This document shows positions 54,379-63,002 of a stretch of 64,000 nt of DNA, piece after piece (within the stretch, counting starts at the first letter, position 1; every line of letters starts with the position of its first letter). The DNA comes from Williamsia phyllosphaerae (lineage in GTDB: Bacteria; Actinomycetota; Actinomycetes; Mycobacteriales; Mycobacteriaceae). The notes beneath the pieces are model-generated. The model did no database searches, was not told the DNA's origin, and saw only the letters and a program-made list of their open reading frames with translations. The stretch lies in assembly GCF_014635305.1 (NCBI RefSeq), contig NZ_BMCS01000001.1, positions 1,798,001-1,862,000 of the forward strand, given 5' to 3'. Position numbers and translations under genes: made by a program.

Positions 54379-54627
54379 ATGGCGTCTGCAAGCACGCCCG
54401 GCGATCGGAACAGCGCTGCAAGCGGTGGACCGATCGGCAACACGGGCTCAGGTACGCAGTTCCTCACCGTGGCCGAGGTGGCCGCGCTGATGCGAGTGTC
54501 CAAGATGACCGTCTATCGACTCGTGCACAACGGCGATCTGCCCGCTGTCCGCGTCGGCCGGTCGTTTCGGGTGCACGCAAAGGCGGTCCACGACTACCTC
54601 GAGACGTCGTACTTCGACGCCGGCTGA
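54379..54627 (+). CDS. Excisionase-family helix-turn-helix protein (Rv0500A-like)
   Basis: An 82-residue protein with a MerR/excisionase-type winged HTH: FLTVAEVAALMRVSKMTVYRLVHNGDLPAVRVGRSFRVHAKAVHDYLE. The first about 27 residues are Ser/Gly-rich. Start ATG 54379 or GTG 54370; neither spacing from GGAGG is ideal. Conserved beside bS22 in mycobacteria (Rv0500A); a DNA-binding regulator, not a phage relic. Confidence 0.85.
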   Translation: MASASTPGDRNSAASGGPIGNTGSGTQFLTVAEVAALMRVSKMTVYRLVHNGDLPAVRVGRSFRVHAKAVHDYLETSYFDAG

Positions 54628-54845
54628 GCGATCTGCAGGTGACGACCGCCGGGGTGTGATTTCACCTCAGGCGTGACGAGCGGTAACGTGGTCCTCTGTT
54701 GTGTTCGCCGGGCTCTGCGGAAATCGTCGGCATGGCGGAAGCGCACGAGTGGAGCAATCCACTCCCGTGCGCACCCCGCGGCGCGACGCGCGCTCGTTGT
54801 TCCCAGACCAGTAGGACCGTTCGGTCAGATCGTGAGGATGCCCAG

Positions 54846-54947
54846 ATGGGTTCGGTAATCAAGAAGCGCCGCAAGCGCATGTCGAAGAAGAAGCACCGCA
54901 AGCTGCTTCGTCGCACACGAGTCCAGCGCAGGAAACTCGGTAAATGA
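54846..54947 (+). CDS. Small ribosomal subunit protein bS22
   Basis: A 33-residue, extremely basic protein ([20 protein letters not shown]...) matching the mycobacterial 30S protein bS22 (Rv0500B, AURKAIP1/COX24 domain), which lies in rRNA near the decoding centre. Its leader from 54628 shows no other gene. Followed by a terminator hairpin. Confidence 0.92.
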
Positions 54948-54972
54948 GTTCGTAGCGCCCGCTCGACCAAGG

Positions 54973-54998
54973 AACCCGCCGCATGTCGGCGGGTTTTT
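54973..54998 (+). terminator. Rho-independent terminator after bS22
   Basis: AACCCGCCG (54973-54981), loop CATGT, CGGCGGGTT (54987-54995) running into a T tract (54994-54998). The clearest intrinsic terminator in the window. Confidence 0.8.
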
Positions 54999-55003
54999 CG
55001 GTT

Positions 55004-55009
55004 TATGGT
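55004..55009 (+). promoter_or_regulatory. -10 element (TATGGT), leaderless epimerase
   Basis: TATGGT ends 6 nt before ATG 55016, directly after the bS22 terminator. Confidence 0.45.
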
Positions 55010-55015
55010 GGCGTC

Positions 55016-56065
55016 ATGACCGACGCCGCGCAGTTGCCCAAGGTGGTCCTGGTGACCGGGGCGTCGACGTTCCTGGGTGGCTACCTCACCACCCGCCTGG
55101 CGCAGAACCCCGACATCGAGCGCGTGCTCGCCGTCGACTCGCGGGTGCCGACCAAGGACATGATCCGCCGGATGGGTCGGGCGGAGTTCGTCCGTGCCGA
55201 CATCCGTCGACCGACCATCGCCAAGGTCATCGAGTCCGCCCAGGTCGACACCGTGGTGCACGCCGCCACGTCGGTGATGGACACGGTCGGGCACTCGCCG
55301 GCCATCAAAGAGCTCAACGTCGTCGGCGCGATGCAGGTGTGCGCGGCGGCCCAGCGGTCGCCGTCGGTGCGCCGTCTGGTCCTGCGATCGACCGGGATGG
55401 TCTACGGGTCCAGCGCGGCCGACCCGGCGCACTTCTCCGAGGACACCCGAGCCCGCGTCGATCCGACGAGCGGTTACGGCCGCGATCTGCTCGACGTCGA
55501 GTCCTACGCCCGTGGGCTGTCGCGGCGTAGGCAGGACATTGCGGTCACCATCCTGCGGCCGACGGCCATCCTCGGCCCCAAGATCTCGACCCGCATGAGC
55601 ATCTACTTCTCGTCGCCGATCATCCCGGTGGTCATCGGGTACCAGCCGCGTCTGCAGTTCCTGCACGAGGAGGACGCACTGGCCGCACTCGAGCACGCGA
55701 CCCTGCTGGGCAAGGCGGGCACGTTCAACCTCGCGGCCGACGGGGTGGTGTCGCTGACGCAGGCGATCCGTCGCGCCGGTCGCATCGAACTTCCGGTGCC
55801 CGCCAACCTGCTGGGGTCGGTGGCGGGGGTGTTCCGGAACATGCGGGTGGCGACGATGCACGGCGATCAGGCCAGCTACCTCACCTACGGGCGGGTTCTC
55901 GACACCACCCGGATGCGCGCGGAGTTGGGCTTCGCGCCGCGGTACACGAGCCTCGAGACCCTCGACGACTTCATCAGCCGCAGGCCGTTGGAGCCGGTGG
56001 TGTCGGCAGGCGCGTGGCACCGTCTCGAGCGACGGATCACCGAAACCGCACGCGCGCTCGTCTAG
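55016..56065 (+). CDS. NAD-dependent epimerase/dehydratase (GalE2/Rv0501-like)
   Basis: A 349-residue extended SDR: NAD-binding LVTGASTFLGGYLTTRL, VDTVVHAATSV, active-site Ser-Thr region VLRSTGMVYG. The catalytic Tyr-x-x-x-Lys appears as Y-G-R-D in TSGYGRDLLDVE, so the usual Lys is not at its expected place and activity may be altered. Matches Rv0501 (galE2) downstream of bS22. The sugar substrate is unknown. Confidence 0.85.
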   Translation: MTDAAQLPKVVLVTGASTFLGGYLTTRLAQNPDIERVLAVDSRVPTKDMIRRMGRAEFVRADIRRPTIAKVIESAQVDTVVHAATSVMDTVGHSPAIKELNVVGAMQVCAAAQRSPSVRRLVLRSTGMVYGSSAADPAHFSEDTRARVDPTSGYGRDLLDVESYARGLSRRRQDIAVTILRPTAILGPKISTRMSIYFSSPIIPVVIGYQPRLQFLHEEDALAALEHATLLGKAGTFNLAADGVVSLTQAIRRAGRIELPVPANLLGSVAGVFRNMRVATMHGDQASYLTYGRVLDTTRMRAELGFAPRYTSLETLDDFISRRPLEPVVSAGAWHRLERRITETARALV

Positions 56066-56166
56066 GGGCAGCACGCATCCCGCGTACCTTCTACACTGAA
56101 CGCGAATCAGGGGTCGGTGCATCGCCTGGGCACACGGGGAATCGACGCGGAGAGGTTGTTGGGACA

Positions 56167-57381
56167 TTGGTCAAAGGCAACGGCGCGTCCGATGCTCGTA
56201 CCGCCAAGGTGATCCAGCTGTACGCCTCGCCCCCCGAGGCCCCCAGCCGCGAACAGGTCCGGCGGCGTCACCCCTCGCAGCAGAAGTCAACGGAACGAAC
56301 CGATTCCGGTATCGAGCGGACTCCGGCGACGCCGCGCAGGCCGCGCGCCCCCCGACCCGCTCCGCCCCTGGCCGGGCGCCCCAACCCCGGCGGAGCCGGC
56401 CATCCCAACACCGACGATTTCCTCGCGGATCCGGCGGACGTCACGCCGATCAGCAAGGACATGGCGACCCGTCTCGACGCCGCCGGTCTGCCGGTCCGAC
56501 CCACCGGGTCGCCGCTGTTCAGCCTGAGCGGCCTGCGTTCGACCGTCGCCGATTCGGTCATCGCCGGTGCCGGGTACCTGCGTGAGCGTCTGACGGGCGA
56601 CTACGAGGTCGACGATTTCGGCTTCGATCAGCACTTCACCGAGAACGTCTTCCTGCCCGCGATGCGGGTGCTGTTCGACAAGTGGTTCCGCGTCGAGGTC
56701 ACCGGCATCGAGAACATCCCGGCCGAGGGTGGCGCGCTGTTGGTCGCCAACCACGCGGGCACGTTGCCGATCGATGCCCTGATGACGTCGGTGGCCGTGC
56801 ACGACCACCATCCCCAGCACCGGTTCCTGCGGATCCTCGCCGCCGACCTCGCGTTCGAATCGCCGTTCGTCGGACAGCTCGCCCGCCGAACCGGGTCTAC
56901 GTTGGCCTGCACCGCCGACGCCGAGCGACTGCTGCGCGGCGGTGAACTGACCGGCGTGTGGCCGGAGGGTTTCAAGGGCGTCGGCAAGCTCTACAAGGAC
57001 CGCTACAAGCTGCAGCGTTTCGGTCGCGGTGGCTTCGTCACCACCGCGCTGCGTGCGGCCGTGCCGATCGTCCCGGTGTCGATCGTGGGCTCGGAGGAGA
57101 TCTATCCGATGCTCAGCGACCTCAAGCCGCTGGCGCGCCTGGTCGGGCTTCCCTACATCCCGGTGACGCCGACGTTCCCGGCGCTCGGTCCGCTCGGCCT
57201 GGTCCCGCTGCCGTCCAAGTGGCACATCCACTTCGGCAAGCCGATCGAGACGAGCCAGTACGACGAGCAGGCCGCCGACGACCCCATGGTCGTCTTCGAC
57301 CTCACCGACCACGTCCGCGAAGAGATCCAGCAGACGCTGTTCCGGATGCTCAGTCGCAGAGGCTCGGTCTACTTCGGCTGA
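56167..57381 (+). CDS. PlsC-type 1-acyl-glycerol-3-phosphate acyltransferase-like (Rv0502-like)
   Basis: A 404-residue protein. A long Pro/Arg-rich N-terminus (about 1-135) precedes the acyltransferase domain with the H-x4-D block LVANHAGTLPID, then RRTGSTLACTADAERLL, and GVWPEGFKGVGK, and VPIVPVSIVGSEEIYP. It acylates a lysophospholipid or related acceptor; near the membrane. No ATG fits; TTG 56167 with GGAGAGG 11 nt upstream is the best start. Matches Rv0502. Confidence 0.82.
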   Translation: MVKGNGASDARTAKVIQLYASPPEAPSREQVRRRHPSQQKSTERTDSGIERTPATPRRPRAPRPAPPLAGRPNPGGAGHPNTDDFLADPADVTPISKDMATRLDAAGLPVRPTGSPLFSLSGLRSTVADSVIAGAGYLRERLTGDYEVDDFGFDQHFTENVFLPAMRVLFDKWFRVEVTGIENIPAEGGALLVANHAGTLPIDALMTSVAVHDHHPQHRFLRILAADLAFESPFVGQLARRTGSTLACTADAERLLRGGELTGVWPEGFKGVGKLYKDRYKLQRFGRGGFVTTALRAAVPIVPVSIVGSEEIYPMLSDLKPLARLVGLPYIPVTPTFPALGPLGLVPLPSKWHIHFGKPIETSQYDEQAADDPMVVFDLTDHVREEIQQTLFRMLSRRGSVYFG

Positions 57382-57439
57382 TTCCGTCCACAACGGTCAC
57401 CTTGGGTCCGCCATCCGCACGCAGTGCACAGATGGGCTC

Positions 57440-58267
57440 TCAGGGGTGACCTTTCTGGCGCGGAGCGCGGTGACGTCGATCTCGAACCAACTCGATCACC
57501 AGTTTTTCTCCGGCGGCCCAGTCGTGGACAACGTCGCGGTAGGTGAACCTGATCGGGATGTAGCCCAGGCGGATCGCTTCCCGGTCCCGCCGGCGGTCGG
57601 TCGCGAATCCGTTTGTGTTGCTGTGGAACTCCTCGCCGTCGATCTCGAGGATGAGTCGATCGCCGACGAGGAGGTCCACCTGTCCGACCCTGGGTATCCG
57701 GACCTGAGGCCGAACCGGGATACGTAACCCCCGAAGTCGCAGACGCACCATCGTCTCGGTCCCGGACTGCGCCCGACCATCGCAGACGTCCAGAAGCCGG
57801 CGGGTCGTCGCGGGTGCCTCGGCCAGAGTGCGCCTCAACTCGGCCGTGCTCAAACGGCCCGAGTTCAGAAGGGAGTCGCACACGACGACGAAACCTTCGG
57901 CATCGAGACAGCGCGCCGCATGCAGGAGCGAGGTGGAGATGTCGTCCACGGCGCCCGCCTCAGCCTGCGGCCGACCGGATCGGCTGCAGAAGGGCCCAGC
58001 ACTCCGTGAGTTCTTCGAGTTCGCGCGAGCGTGCACGCTCATGGGATGTTCGGGGACCCAGACGCCGTGCATCCGTAAAGCCGACACGCAGCTCAACACC
58101 CCTCCGCGCCGGACCGCTGCGACAACCGAGGGATCGGCGAAACGAGTCGCGTACCAACCGCGCCGCAGTTGCACCAGGTCCCCGTCCTGGATTCGTCTCC
58201 GGGCTTGAGACTGCGTGAGCCCTCGCTGCAGCAGGTCCCGCCACGTGTAAACCCCGATGTCCTTCAT
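57440..58267 (-). CDS. AbiEi-type winged-helix + DUF559 nuclease-like protein
   Basis: A 275-residue protein. The N-terminal about 75 residues (VYTWRDLLQRGLTQSQARRRI, LRRGWYAT) fit the AbiEi antitoxin-like winged helix. The C-terminal half is DUF559/Vsr-like: VGQVDLLVGDRLILEIDGEEFH has the D and E-x-D of a PD-(D/E)xK-type site, followed by TDRRRDREAIRLGYIPIRFTYRDV. No toxin partner (AbiEii) is adjacent. It occupies the place where M. tuberculosis has cmaA2 and Rv0504c, so it is probably acquired. Function unknown. Confidence 0.8.
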   Translation of the reverse strand: MKDIGVYTWRDLLQRGLTQSQARRRIQDGDLVQLRRGWYATRFADPSVVAAVRRGGVLSCVSALRMHGVWVPEHPMSVHARANSKNSRSAGPFCSRSGRPQAEAGAVDDISTSLLHAARCLDAEGFVVVCDSLLNSGRLSTAELRRTLAEAPATTRRLLDVCDGRAQSGTETMVRLRLRGLRIPVRPQVRIPRVGQVDLLVGDRLILEIDGEEFHSNTNGFATDRRRDREAIRLGYIPIRFTYRDVVHDWAAGEKLVIELVRDRRHRAPRQKGHP

Positions 58268-58398
58268 GGTGGACAGTCTTGGCCCGCGCGCCGACGTGAT
58301 GGCCTCTCCGGACGCACCTGTCCACAGGCGTCACCGTGGCGGGTGTATCTGTGCACACAGTGCGGATCGTGAGACAGACGTGACGGTTATGGCGGGGG

Positions 58399-59496
58399 TC
58401 AGTCGCGGAACTTGCGGACCGCGGCGACCGCGCCACCACCGGCGGCGCCGAGCAGGACCGCGGTGGGCAGACCGATCTTCGCGGCCTTGCGGGCGGTGCG
58501 GTAGTCACGGATCTCCCAGCCGCGCACCCGGGCGACATCGCGCAGGTCGGCGTCGGGGTTGATCGCGACGGCGGTCCCGCACAGCGACAGCATCGGGACA
58601 TCGTTGTGCGAATCGGAGTACGCCGTGCATCGCTTCAGGTTCAGGCCCTCGCGAATGGCCAAGGTGCGCACCGCATGTGCCTTGCCGAGGCCGTGCAGGA
58701 TGTCGCCGACGAGGCGTCCGGTGAACTTGCCGTCGACGCTCTCGGCGACCGTCCCGAGGGCGCCGGTCAGGCCGAGGCGGTCGGCGATGGTCTGGGCGAG
58801 CTCGACCGGCGTCGCCGTCACGAGCCAGACCTGCTGGCCGGCGTCGAGATGCATCTGCGCGAGGGTCCGCGTGCCCGGCCAGATCTTGTCGGCGATGGTC
58901 TCGTCGAAGATCTCCTCGCCGAGCCTGCGCAGTTCCTCGGTCGAGCGGCCGGCGATGAACGACAACGCCTTCTCCCGACCAGAGGCGACGTCGTCGGCGT
59001 TCTCCCGTCCGGTCACCCGGAATTTCGCCTGCGCCCAGATGAACTCGGCCATGTCGCGGTAGGAGAAGTAGTCGCGGGCGGCGAGGCCGCGGGCGAAGTG
59101 CACGATCGACGCGCCCTGGACCAGGGTGTTGTCGACGTCGAAGAACGCGGCCGCGGTCAGGTCCGGCGGGACGTCGGTCGGGGCGCCGGGTTCGTCGCTC
59201 TCGCCGTCGTCGAGTCGGGTGCGCTTCTGCAGCGTCGCGTAGGCGGCCTGGGCGCTGGCCTCACCGGCCAGCGAGTGACGGAGTTCGGCGGCGGACTGCC
59301 GGAACCGGCCGACCCGACCCGAGCCGGAGGAACGACCGGCGCGCGAGGTGATCCAGTGGCTGACGGTCCCGCCGGCGTCGCGCTCGTCCGAGGAGTCGGA
59401 GCTCGCGTCGGGGTCCGGTCCGGCCAGGACCTCCTCGGAATCGGCGACACCGCCGTGCTCCGGGTCCGGGCCGGTCTCGCCGGGCGTATCGGTCAC
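58399..59496 (-). CDS. HAD-family phosphatase SerB1-like (Rv0505c-like)
   Basis: A 365-residue HAD protein. The N-terminal about 110 residues are acidic and disordered; the HAD core has motif [14 protein letters not shown], motif [12 protein letters not shown], motif III GKAHAV and motif [15 protein letters not shown]-terminal hydrophobic/Ala-Gly segment follows ([18 protein letters not shown]), possibly membrane-associated. Start GTG 59496 with AGGAGG upstream. Annotated SerB-like in relatives, but the true substrate may be a lipid phosphate. Confidence 0.85.
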   Translation of the reverse strand: MTDTPGETGPDPEHGGVADSEEVLAGPDPDASSDSSDERDAGGTVSHWITSRAGRSSGSGRVGRFRQSAAELRHSLAGEASAQAAYATLQKRTRLDDGESDEPGAPTDVPPDLTAAAFFDVDNTLVQGASIVHFARGLAARDYFSYRDMAEFIWAQAKFRVTGRENADDVASGREKALSFIAGRSTEELRRLGEEIFDETIADKIWPGTRTLAQMHLDAGQQVWLVTATPVELAQTIADRLGLTGALGTVAESVDGKFTGRLVGDILHGLGKAHAVRTLAIREGLNLKRCTAYSDSHNDVPMLSLCGTAVAINPDADLRDVARVRGWEIRDYRTARKAAKIGLPTAVLLGAAGGGAVAAVRKFRD

Positions 59497-59593
59497 CCCA
59501 TCGCCTCCTGCTCGCTCACGGCCCCAGCGTAGTCGCACGGCCAGGGCGCACCGGAGAAAAGGTGGCGTGCGTCGCGGGTGCACAATCGGATCC

Positions 59594-59848
59594 GTGGTCG
59601 TCACCCTGCTCACCCGTGCCGGATGTCCCGCGTGTGCCCGCGCGCTCGCCGAGTTGCGCGACGTGTGCGCCGGGTACGACGCGCCCCTGACCGTCGTCGA
59701 CGTCGACGAGGCCGCCGCGCAGGACCCGGAACTGCGCGCCGAGTTCGGCGACCGGTTGCCGGTGGTGCTGCTCGACGATCGCGAACACAGCTACGGCGAG
59801 GTGGACCTGCCGCGGCTGCACCGGGATCTGAGCGCGGAGGGGACGTGA
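59594..59848 (+). CDS. Glutaredoxin-like thiol-disulfide protein (Rv0508-like)
   Basis: An 84-residue thioredoxin-fold protein: [20 protein letters not shown] has the redox CPAC at about residues 11-14, and [11 protein letters not shown] carries the cis-Pro. The family is DUF836/glutaredoxin-like. GTG 59594 start. Its redox partner, likely mycothiol-linked, is unknown. Position before hemA matches Rv0508, but rex is inserted here. Confidence 0.86.
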   Translation: MVVTLLTRAGCPACARALAELRDVCAGYDAPLTVVDVDEAAAQDPELRAEFGDRLPVVLLDDREHSYGEVDLPRLHRDLSAEGT

Positions 59849-59853
59849 CCCTT

Positions 59854-59871
59854 TTGTGAACGCATTCACAA
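59854..59871. promoter_or_regulatory. Rex operator (ROP site) of rex-hemACD
   Basis: TTGTGAACGCATTCACAA is a perfect inverted repeat (7-bp arms, 4-bp centre) and matches the Rex consensus TTGTGAANNNNTTCACAA exactly. It covers the expected -35 region of a promoter with -10 TATACG/TACGCT (59876-59883). Confidence 0.88.
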
Positions 59872-59945
59872 GCGGTATACGCTCGATTCGGTTATCCGCG
59901 CCGCCAACGACGACGGGCGTGGACACGATGAGTCGGAGCCAGTAG

Positions 59946-60677
59946 ATGCCCAGATCACCCGAAGAGAACGGATCGTCCATCCCGGACGCGTCGGTCGCCC
60001 GGTTGGCCACCTACCTGCACGTGTTGCGCCTGTTCAGCGAGCACGGCGTGCTCATCACCTCCAGCGGACAGCTCGCCACCGCCGCGGGCGTCAACTCCGC
60101 GATCCTGCGCAAGGACCTCTCCCACGTCGGTGCGAACGGAGTGCGCGGCGTCGGCTACGACGTCCGGCGACTCACCGCCCGCATCGCGCTGGCCCTGCAC
60201 ACCGAGGACACCCACAACGTGGCGTTGGCCGGTGCAGGCTTCCTCGGCCGGGCCCTGCTCGCCCACACGGGTCTGGGCCGCGGATTCACCGTCGTTGCGA
60301 TGTTCGACACTGACCCCGACCTCATCGGTACGACATTTCCCGCGGCCGGTGTTGAACTGACCGTGGAACCGATGACCGATCTCGCCGAACACTGCGCCGC
60401 GAAAGGTGTCGACATCGCCGTCGTGGCGACGTCGGACGCGATCGCGCAGCAGACTTGCGACGCCTTCGTGCGCGCAGGTGTCCGGCAGATCCTCAACTTC
60501 ACGACGGTGTCGTTGCACACCACCTCCGACGTCCACATCCGTCCGGTGGATCTCGCCCTCGAGCTCCAGGTCCTCGCGTTCAACGCGTCACGCAACGCCG
60601 GTGAGGAACTGACCACGAAACCCGCCGCCGACTCGGCTCCCCAGATGTCGACGGCCCAGAGATCGGTAGCAGTGTGA
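59946..60677 (+). CDS. rex: Redox-sensing transcriptional repressor Rex
   Basis: A 243-residue Rex. The N-terminal winged helix reads [35 protein letters not shown], the Rossmann NADH-binding part [17 protein letters not shown], and the C-terminal swapped helix [12 protein letters not shown]. It represses when NAD+/NADH is high and is released by NADH. ATG 59946, with GGAG upstream. Overlaps hemA by 4 bp, so it controls its own operon through the site at 59854. Confidence 0.95.
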   Translation: MPRSPEENGSSIPDASVARLATYLHVLRLFSEHGVLITSSGQLATAAGVNSAILRKDLSHVGANGVRGVGYDVRRLTARIALALHTEDTHNVALAGAGFLGRALLAHTGLGRGFTVVAMFDTDPDLIGTTFPAAGVELTVEPMTDLAEHCAAKGVDIAVVATSDAIAQQTCDAFVRAGVRQILNFTTVSLHTTSDVHIRPVDLALELQVLAFNASRNAGEELTTKPAADSAPQMSTAQRSVAV

Positions 60678-62035
60678 GTATCTTCCTGTTCGGTGTGTCC
60701 CACCGCAGCGCGCCCGTGTCGGTGCTCGAGCGGCTGGCCATCTCCGACGACGCCCGCCCGAAGCTGGTCGACGCACTGCTGGAGACGCCGCAGATCTCCG
60801 AGGTGATGATCGTCTCCACCTGCAACCGCGTCGAGATCTACGCCGTCGTCGACGCCTTCCACCCCGCCCTCGAGGCGGTGGGCGCGGTCATCGGTGAGCA
60901 CTCCGGGATGACCGTCAACCAGATGACCAGCCACGCCTACGTCCGGTACTCCGAGGCCGCGGTCGAGCACCTGTTCACCGTCGCCGCCGGTCTGGACTCG
61001 ATGGTCGTCGGCGAGCAGCAGATCCTCGGCCAGATCCGCGCGGCCTACGCCAGCGCCGACGAGAACTCCTCGGCCGGACGCGTCCTGCACGAGCTCGCAC
61101 AGCAGGCGCTACGGGTGGGCAAGCGCGTCCACAGCGAGACCGGCATCGACCGCGCCGGGGCATCGGTCGTCTCGGTGGCCCTCGAGCGCGCCAAGACGCT
61201 GCTGGGCAGCCGCGGTGAGCCGGGGACGATCGACTCGGCCGTGGTCCTGGGTGCCGGCGCGATGGGTGGCCTCGCGGCCGCGCATCTGGCCCGCGACGGC
61301 GTCACCGAACTGCGTGTGGTCAACCGCACCACCGAGAAGGCCGAACACCTCGCGGCCAACGTCGCCAAGAACCACGGCGTGCGTGCGTCCGCGGTCCCGA
61401 TGTCCGGACTCGCAGGTGCGCTGGCCGACGCCGACGTCCTGGTGAGCTGTACCGGCACGGTGGGCTCGCTGGTGACCGTCGGTGAGGTGCATTCCGCCCT
61501 CGCCGCCCGCACCCAGTCGACCCCGCTGGTCATCTGCGACCTCGGACTGCCCCGCAACGTCGATCCGGCCGCCGCCCGGCTGCCCGGCGTGCACATCGTC
61601 GACATCGAGGGACTGCGCGGCGACGGCGCCACCCAGGCCGCCGCGGCCGACACCGCCGCCGCCCGCGACATCGTCGCCGGCGAGCTGGCCGACTACCTGA
61701 CCCATCAGCGCCAGGCCGAGGTCACCCCGACCGTGACCGCCCTCCGACAGCGCGCCGCGGAGATGGTCGAGGCCGAGATCATGCGGCTGGAGACCAAGCT
61801 CCCCGGCCTCGACGACCCGCAGCGCGACGAGGTCGCCAAGGCGGTCCGTCGCGTCGTCGACAAGCTGTTGCACGCACCGACGGTGCGGGTGAAGCAGCTC
61901 GCGTCGACCCCACAGGGCGATCACTACGCCGAGGCCCTGCGCGAACTCTTCGAACTCACTCCCGGTGCCGCCGAATCGGTCTCGGCGCCCGAGACCGGAC
62001 TGCCCGGTGAGATGCGCGCACGAGGCGACCGTTGA
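60674..62035 (+). CDS. hemA: Glutamyl-tRNA reductase
   Basis: A 453-residue HemA, committing step of C5-pathway tetrapyrrole synthesis (Glu-tRNA to glutamate-1-semialdehyde). Catalytic Cys in [11 protein letters not shown], then [13 protein letters not shown] and [16 protein letters not shown] (NADPH). The C-terminal dimerisation helix is complete. GTG start overlaps the rex stop. Confidence 0.97.
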   Translation: MSIFLFGVSHRSAPVSVLERLAISDDARPKLVDALLETPQISEVMIVSTCNRVEIYAVVDAFHPALEAVGAVIGEHSGMTVNQMTSHAYVRYSEAAVEHLFTVAAGLDSMVVGEQQILGQIRAAYASADENSSAGRVLHELAQQALRVGKRVHSETGIDRAGASVVSVALERAKTLLGSRGEPGTIDSAVVLGAGAMGGLAAAHLARDGVTELRVVNRTTEKAEHLAANVAKNHGVRASAVPMSGLAGALADADVLVSCTGTVGSLVTVGEVHSALAARTQSTPLVICDLGLPRNVDPAAARLPGVHIVDIEGLRGDGATQAAAADTAAARDIVAGELADYLTHQRQAEVTPTVTALRQRAAEMVEAEIMRLETKLPGLDDPQRDEVAKAVRRVVDKLLHAPTVRVKQLASTPQGDHYAEALRELFELTPGAAESVSAPETGLPGEMRARGDR

Positions 62036-62958
62036 CGATAAGGATCGGCACGCGGGGATCGCTTCTCGCGAGGACGCAGTCGGGGGTCATCCGCGATCAG
62101 CTGATCGCTGCCGGACACCCGGCCGAACTGGTCATCGTGACGACCGCGGGCGACCTGTCGGCGGCACCGGTGGCCGAGATCGGCGTCGGTGTGTTCACCA
62201 CCGCCATCCGCAACGCCCTGCACGCCGGTGAGATCGACGTGGCGGTGCATTCCTACAAGGATCTGCCCACCGCGCCCGACCCGGTGTTGACCATCGCAGC
62301 GGTGCCGCCGCGCGAGGACTCACGCGACGCGCTCGTCGCGTCCGGGGGACGCGTGTTGGGCGAGCTGCCTCCCGGTTCGACCGTAGGCACATCGGCGCCG
62401 CGGAGGGCCGCGCAGCTTAACGCACTGGGTCTCGGTTTGGAAATCCGCCCCCTACGAGGCAACCTAGATTCTCGGTTGGGCAAAGTCGCCAGCGGTGAGC
62501 TCGATGCAGTGGTTGTGGCCCGTGCAGGGTTGGTTCGAATCGGTCGTGCCGATGAGGTCACCGAGGCGTTCGATCCGGTGGTGCTGCTACCGGCACCCGC
62601 ACAGGGCGCTCTGGCTGTGGAGTGCCGCTCCGACGATGCCGAACTGGTGAGCATTCTCGCCGAGTTGGACGACGCCCCCACGCGGGCAGCGGTCGACGCC
62701 GAGCGCGCAGTGTTGGCGGCCCTCGAGGCCGGGTGCACTGCTCCGGTCGGAGCGATCGCCGAGGTGGTGGAGTCGATCGACGACGACGGGCGCATTTTCA
62801 CCGAGCTGTCGCTGCGTGCGGCGGTCGCGGCCGAGGACGGATCCGAGGTGATCCGATCGTCGGTGGTGGGCCCCGTGGACAACGCCGCGGCGCTCGGTCG
62901 GGAACTCGCCGCAGAACTACTGGATCGCGGGGCCGCCGAGGTCATGCGCAGCCGGTAG
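62032..62958 (+). CDS. hemC: Porphobilinogen deaminase (hydroxymethylbilane synthase)
   Basis: A 308-residue HemC. N-terminal [16 protein letters not shown], substrate loop [22 protein letters not shown] with LRGNLDSRL, and the dipyrromethane cofactor Cys in [13 protein letters not shown] start at 62032 overlapping the hemA stop (TTGA). Converts porphobilinogen to hydroxymethylbilane. Confidence 0.97.
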   Translation: MTIRIGTRGSLLARTQSGVIRDQLIAAGHPAELVIVTTAGDLSAAPVAEIGVGVFTTAIRNALHAGEIDVAVHSYKDLPTAPDPVLTIAAVPPREDSRDALVASGGRVLGELPPGSTVGTSAPRRAAQLNALGLGLEIRPLRGNLDSRLGKVASGELDAVVVARAGLVRIGRADEVTEAFDPVVLLPAPAQGALAVECRSDDAELVSILAELDDAPTRAAVDAERAVLAALEAGCTAPVGAIAEVVESIDDDGRIFTELSLRAAVAAEDGSEVIRSSVVGPVDNAAALGRELAAELLDRGAAEVMRSR

Positions 62959-63002
62959 CCACACCAGCAGGCCCTGGAACGGGTCGCAGAAAGCGCAAAC
63001 GT

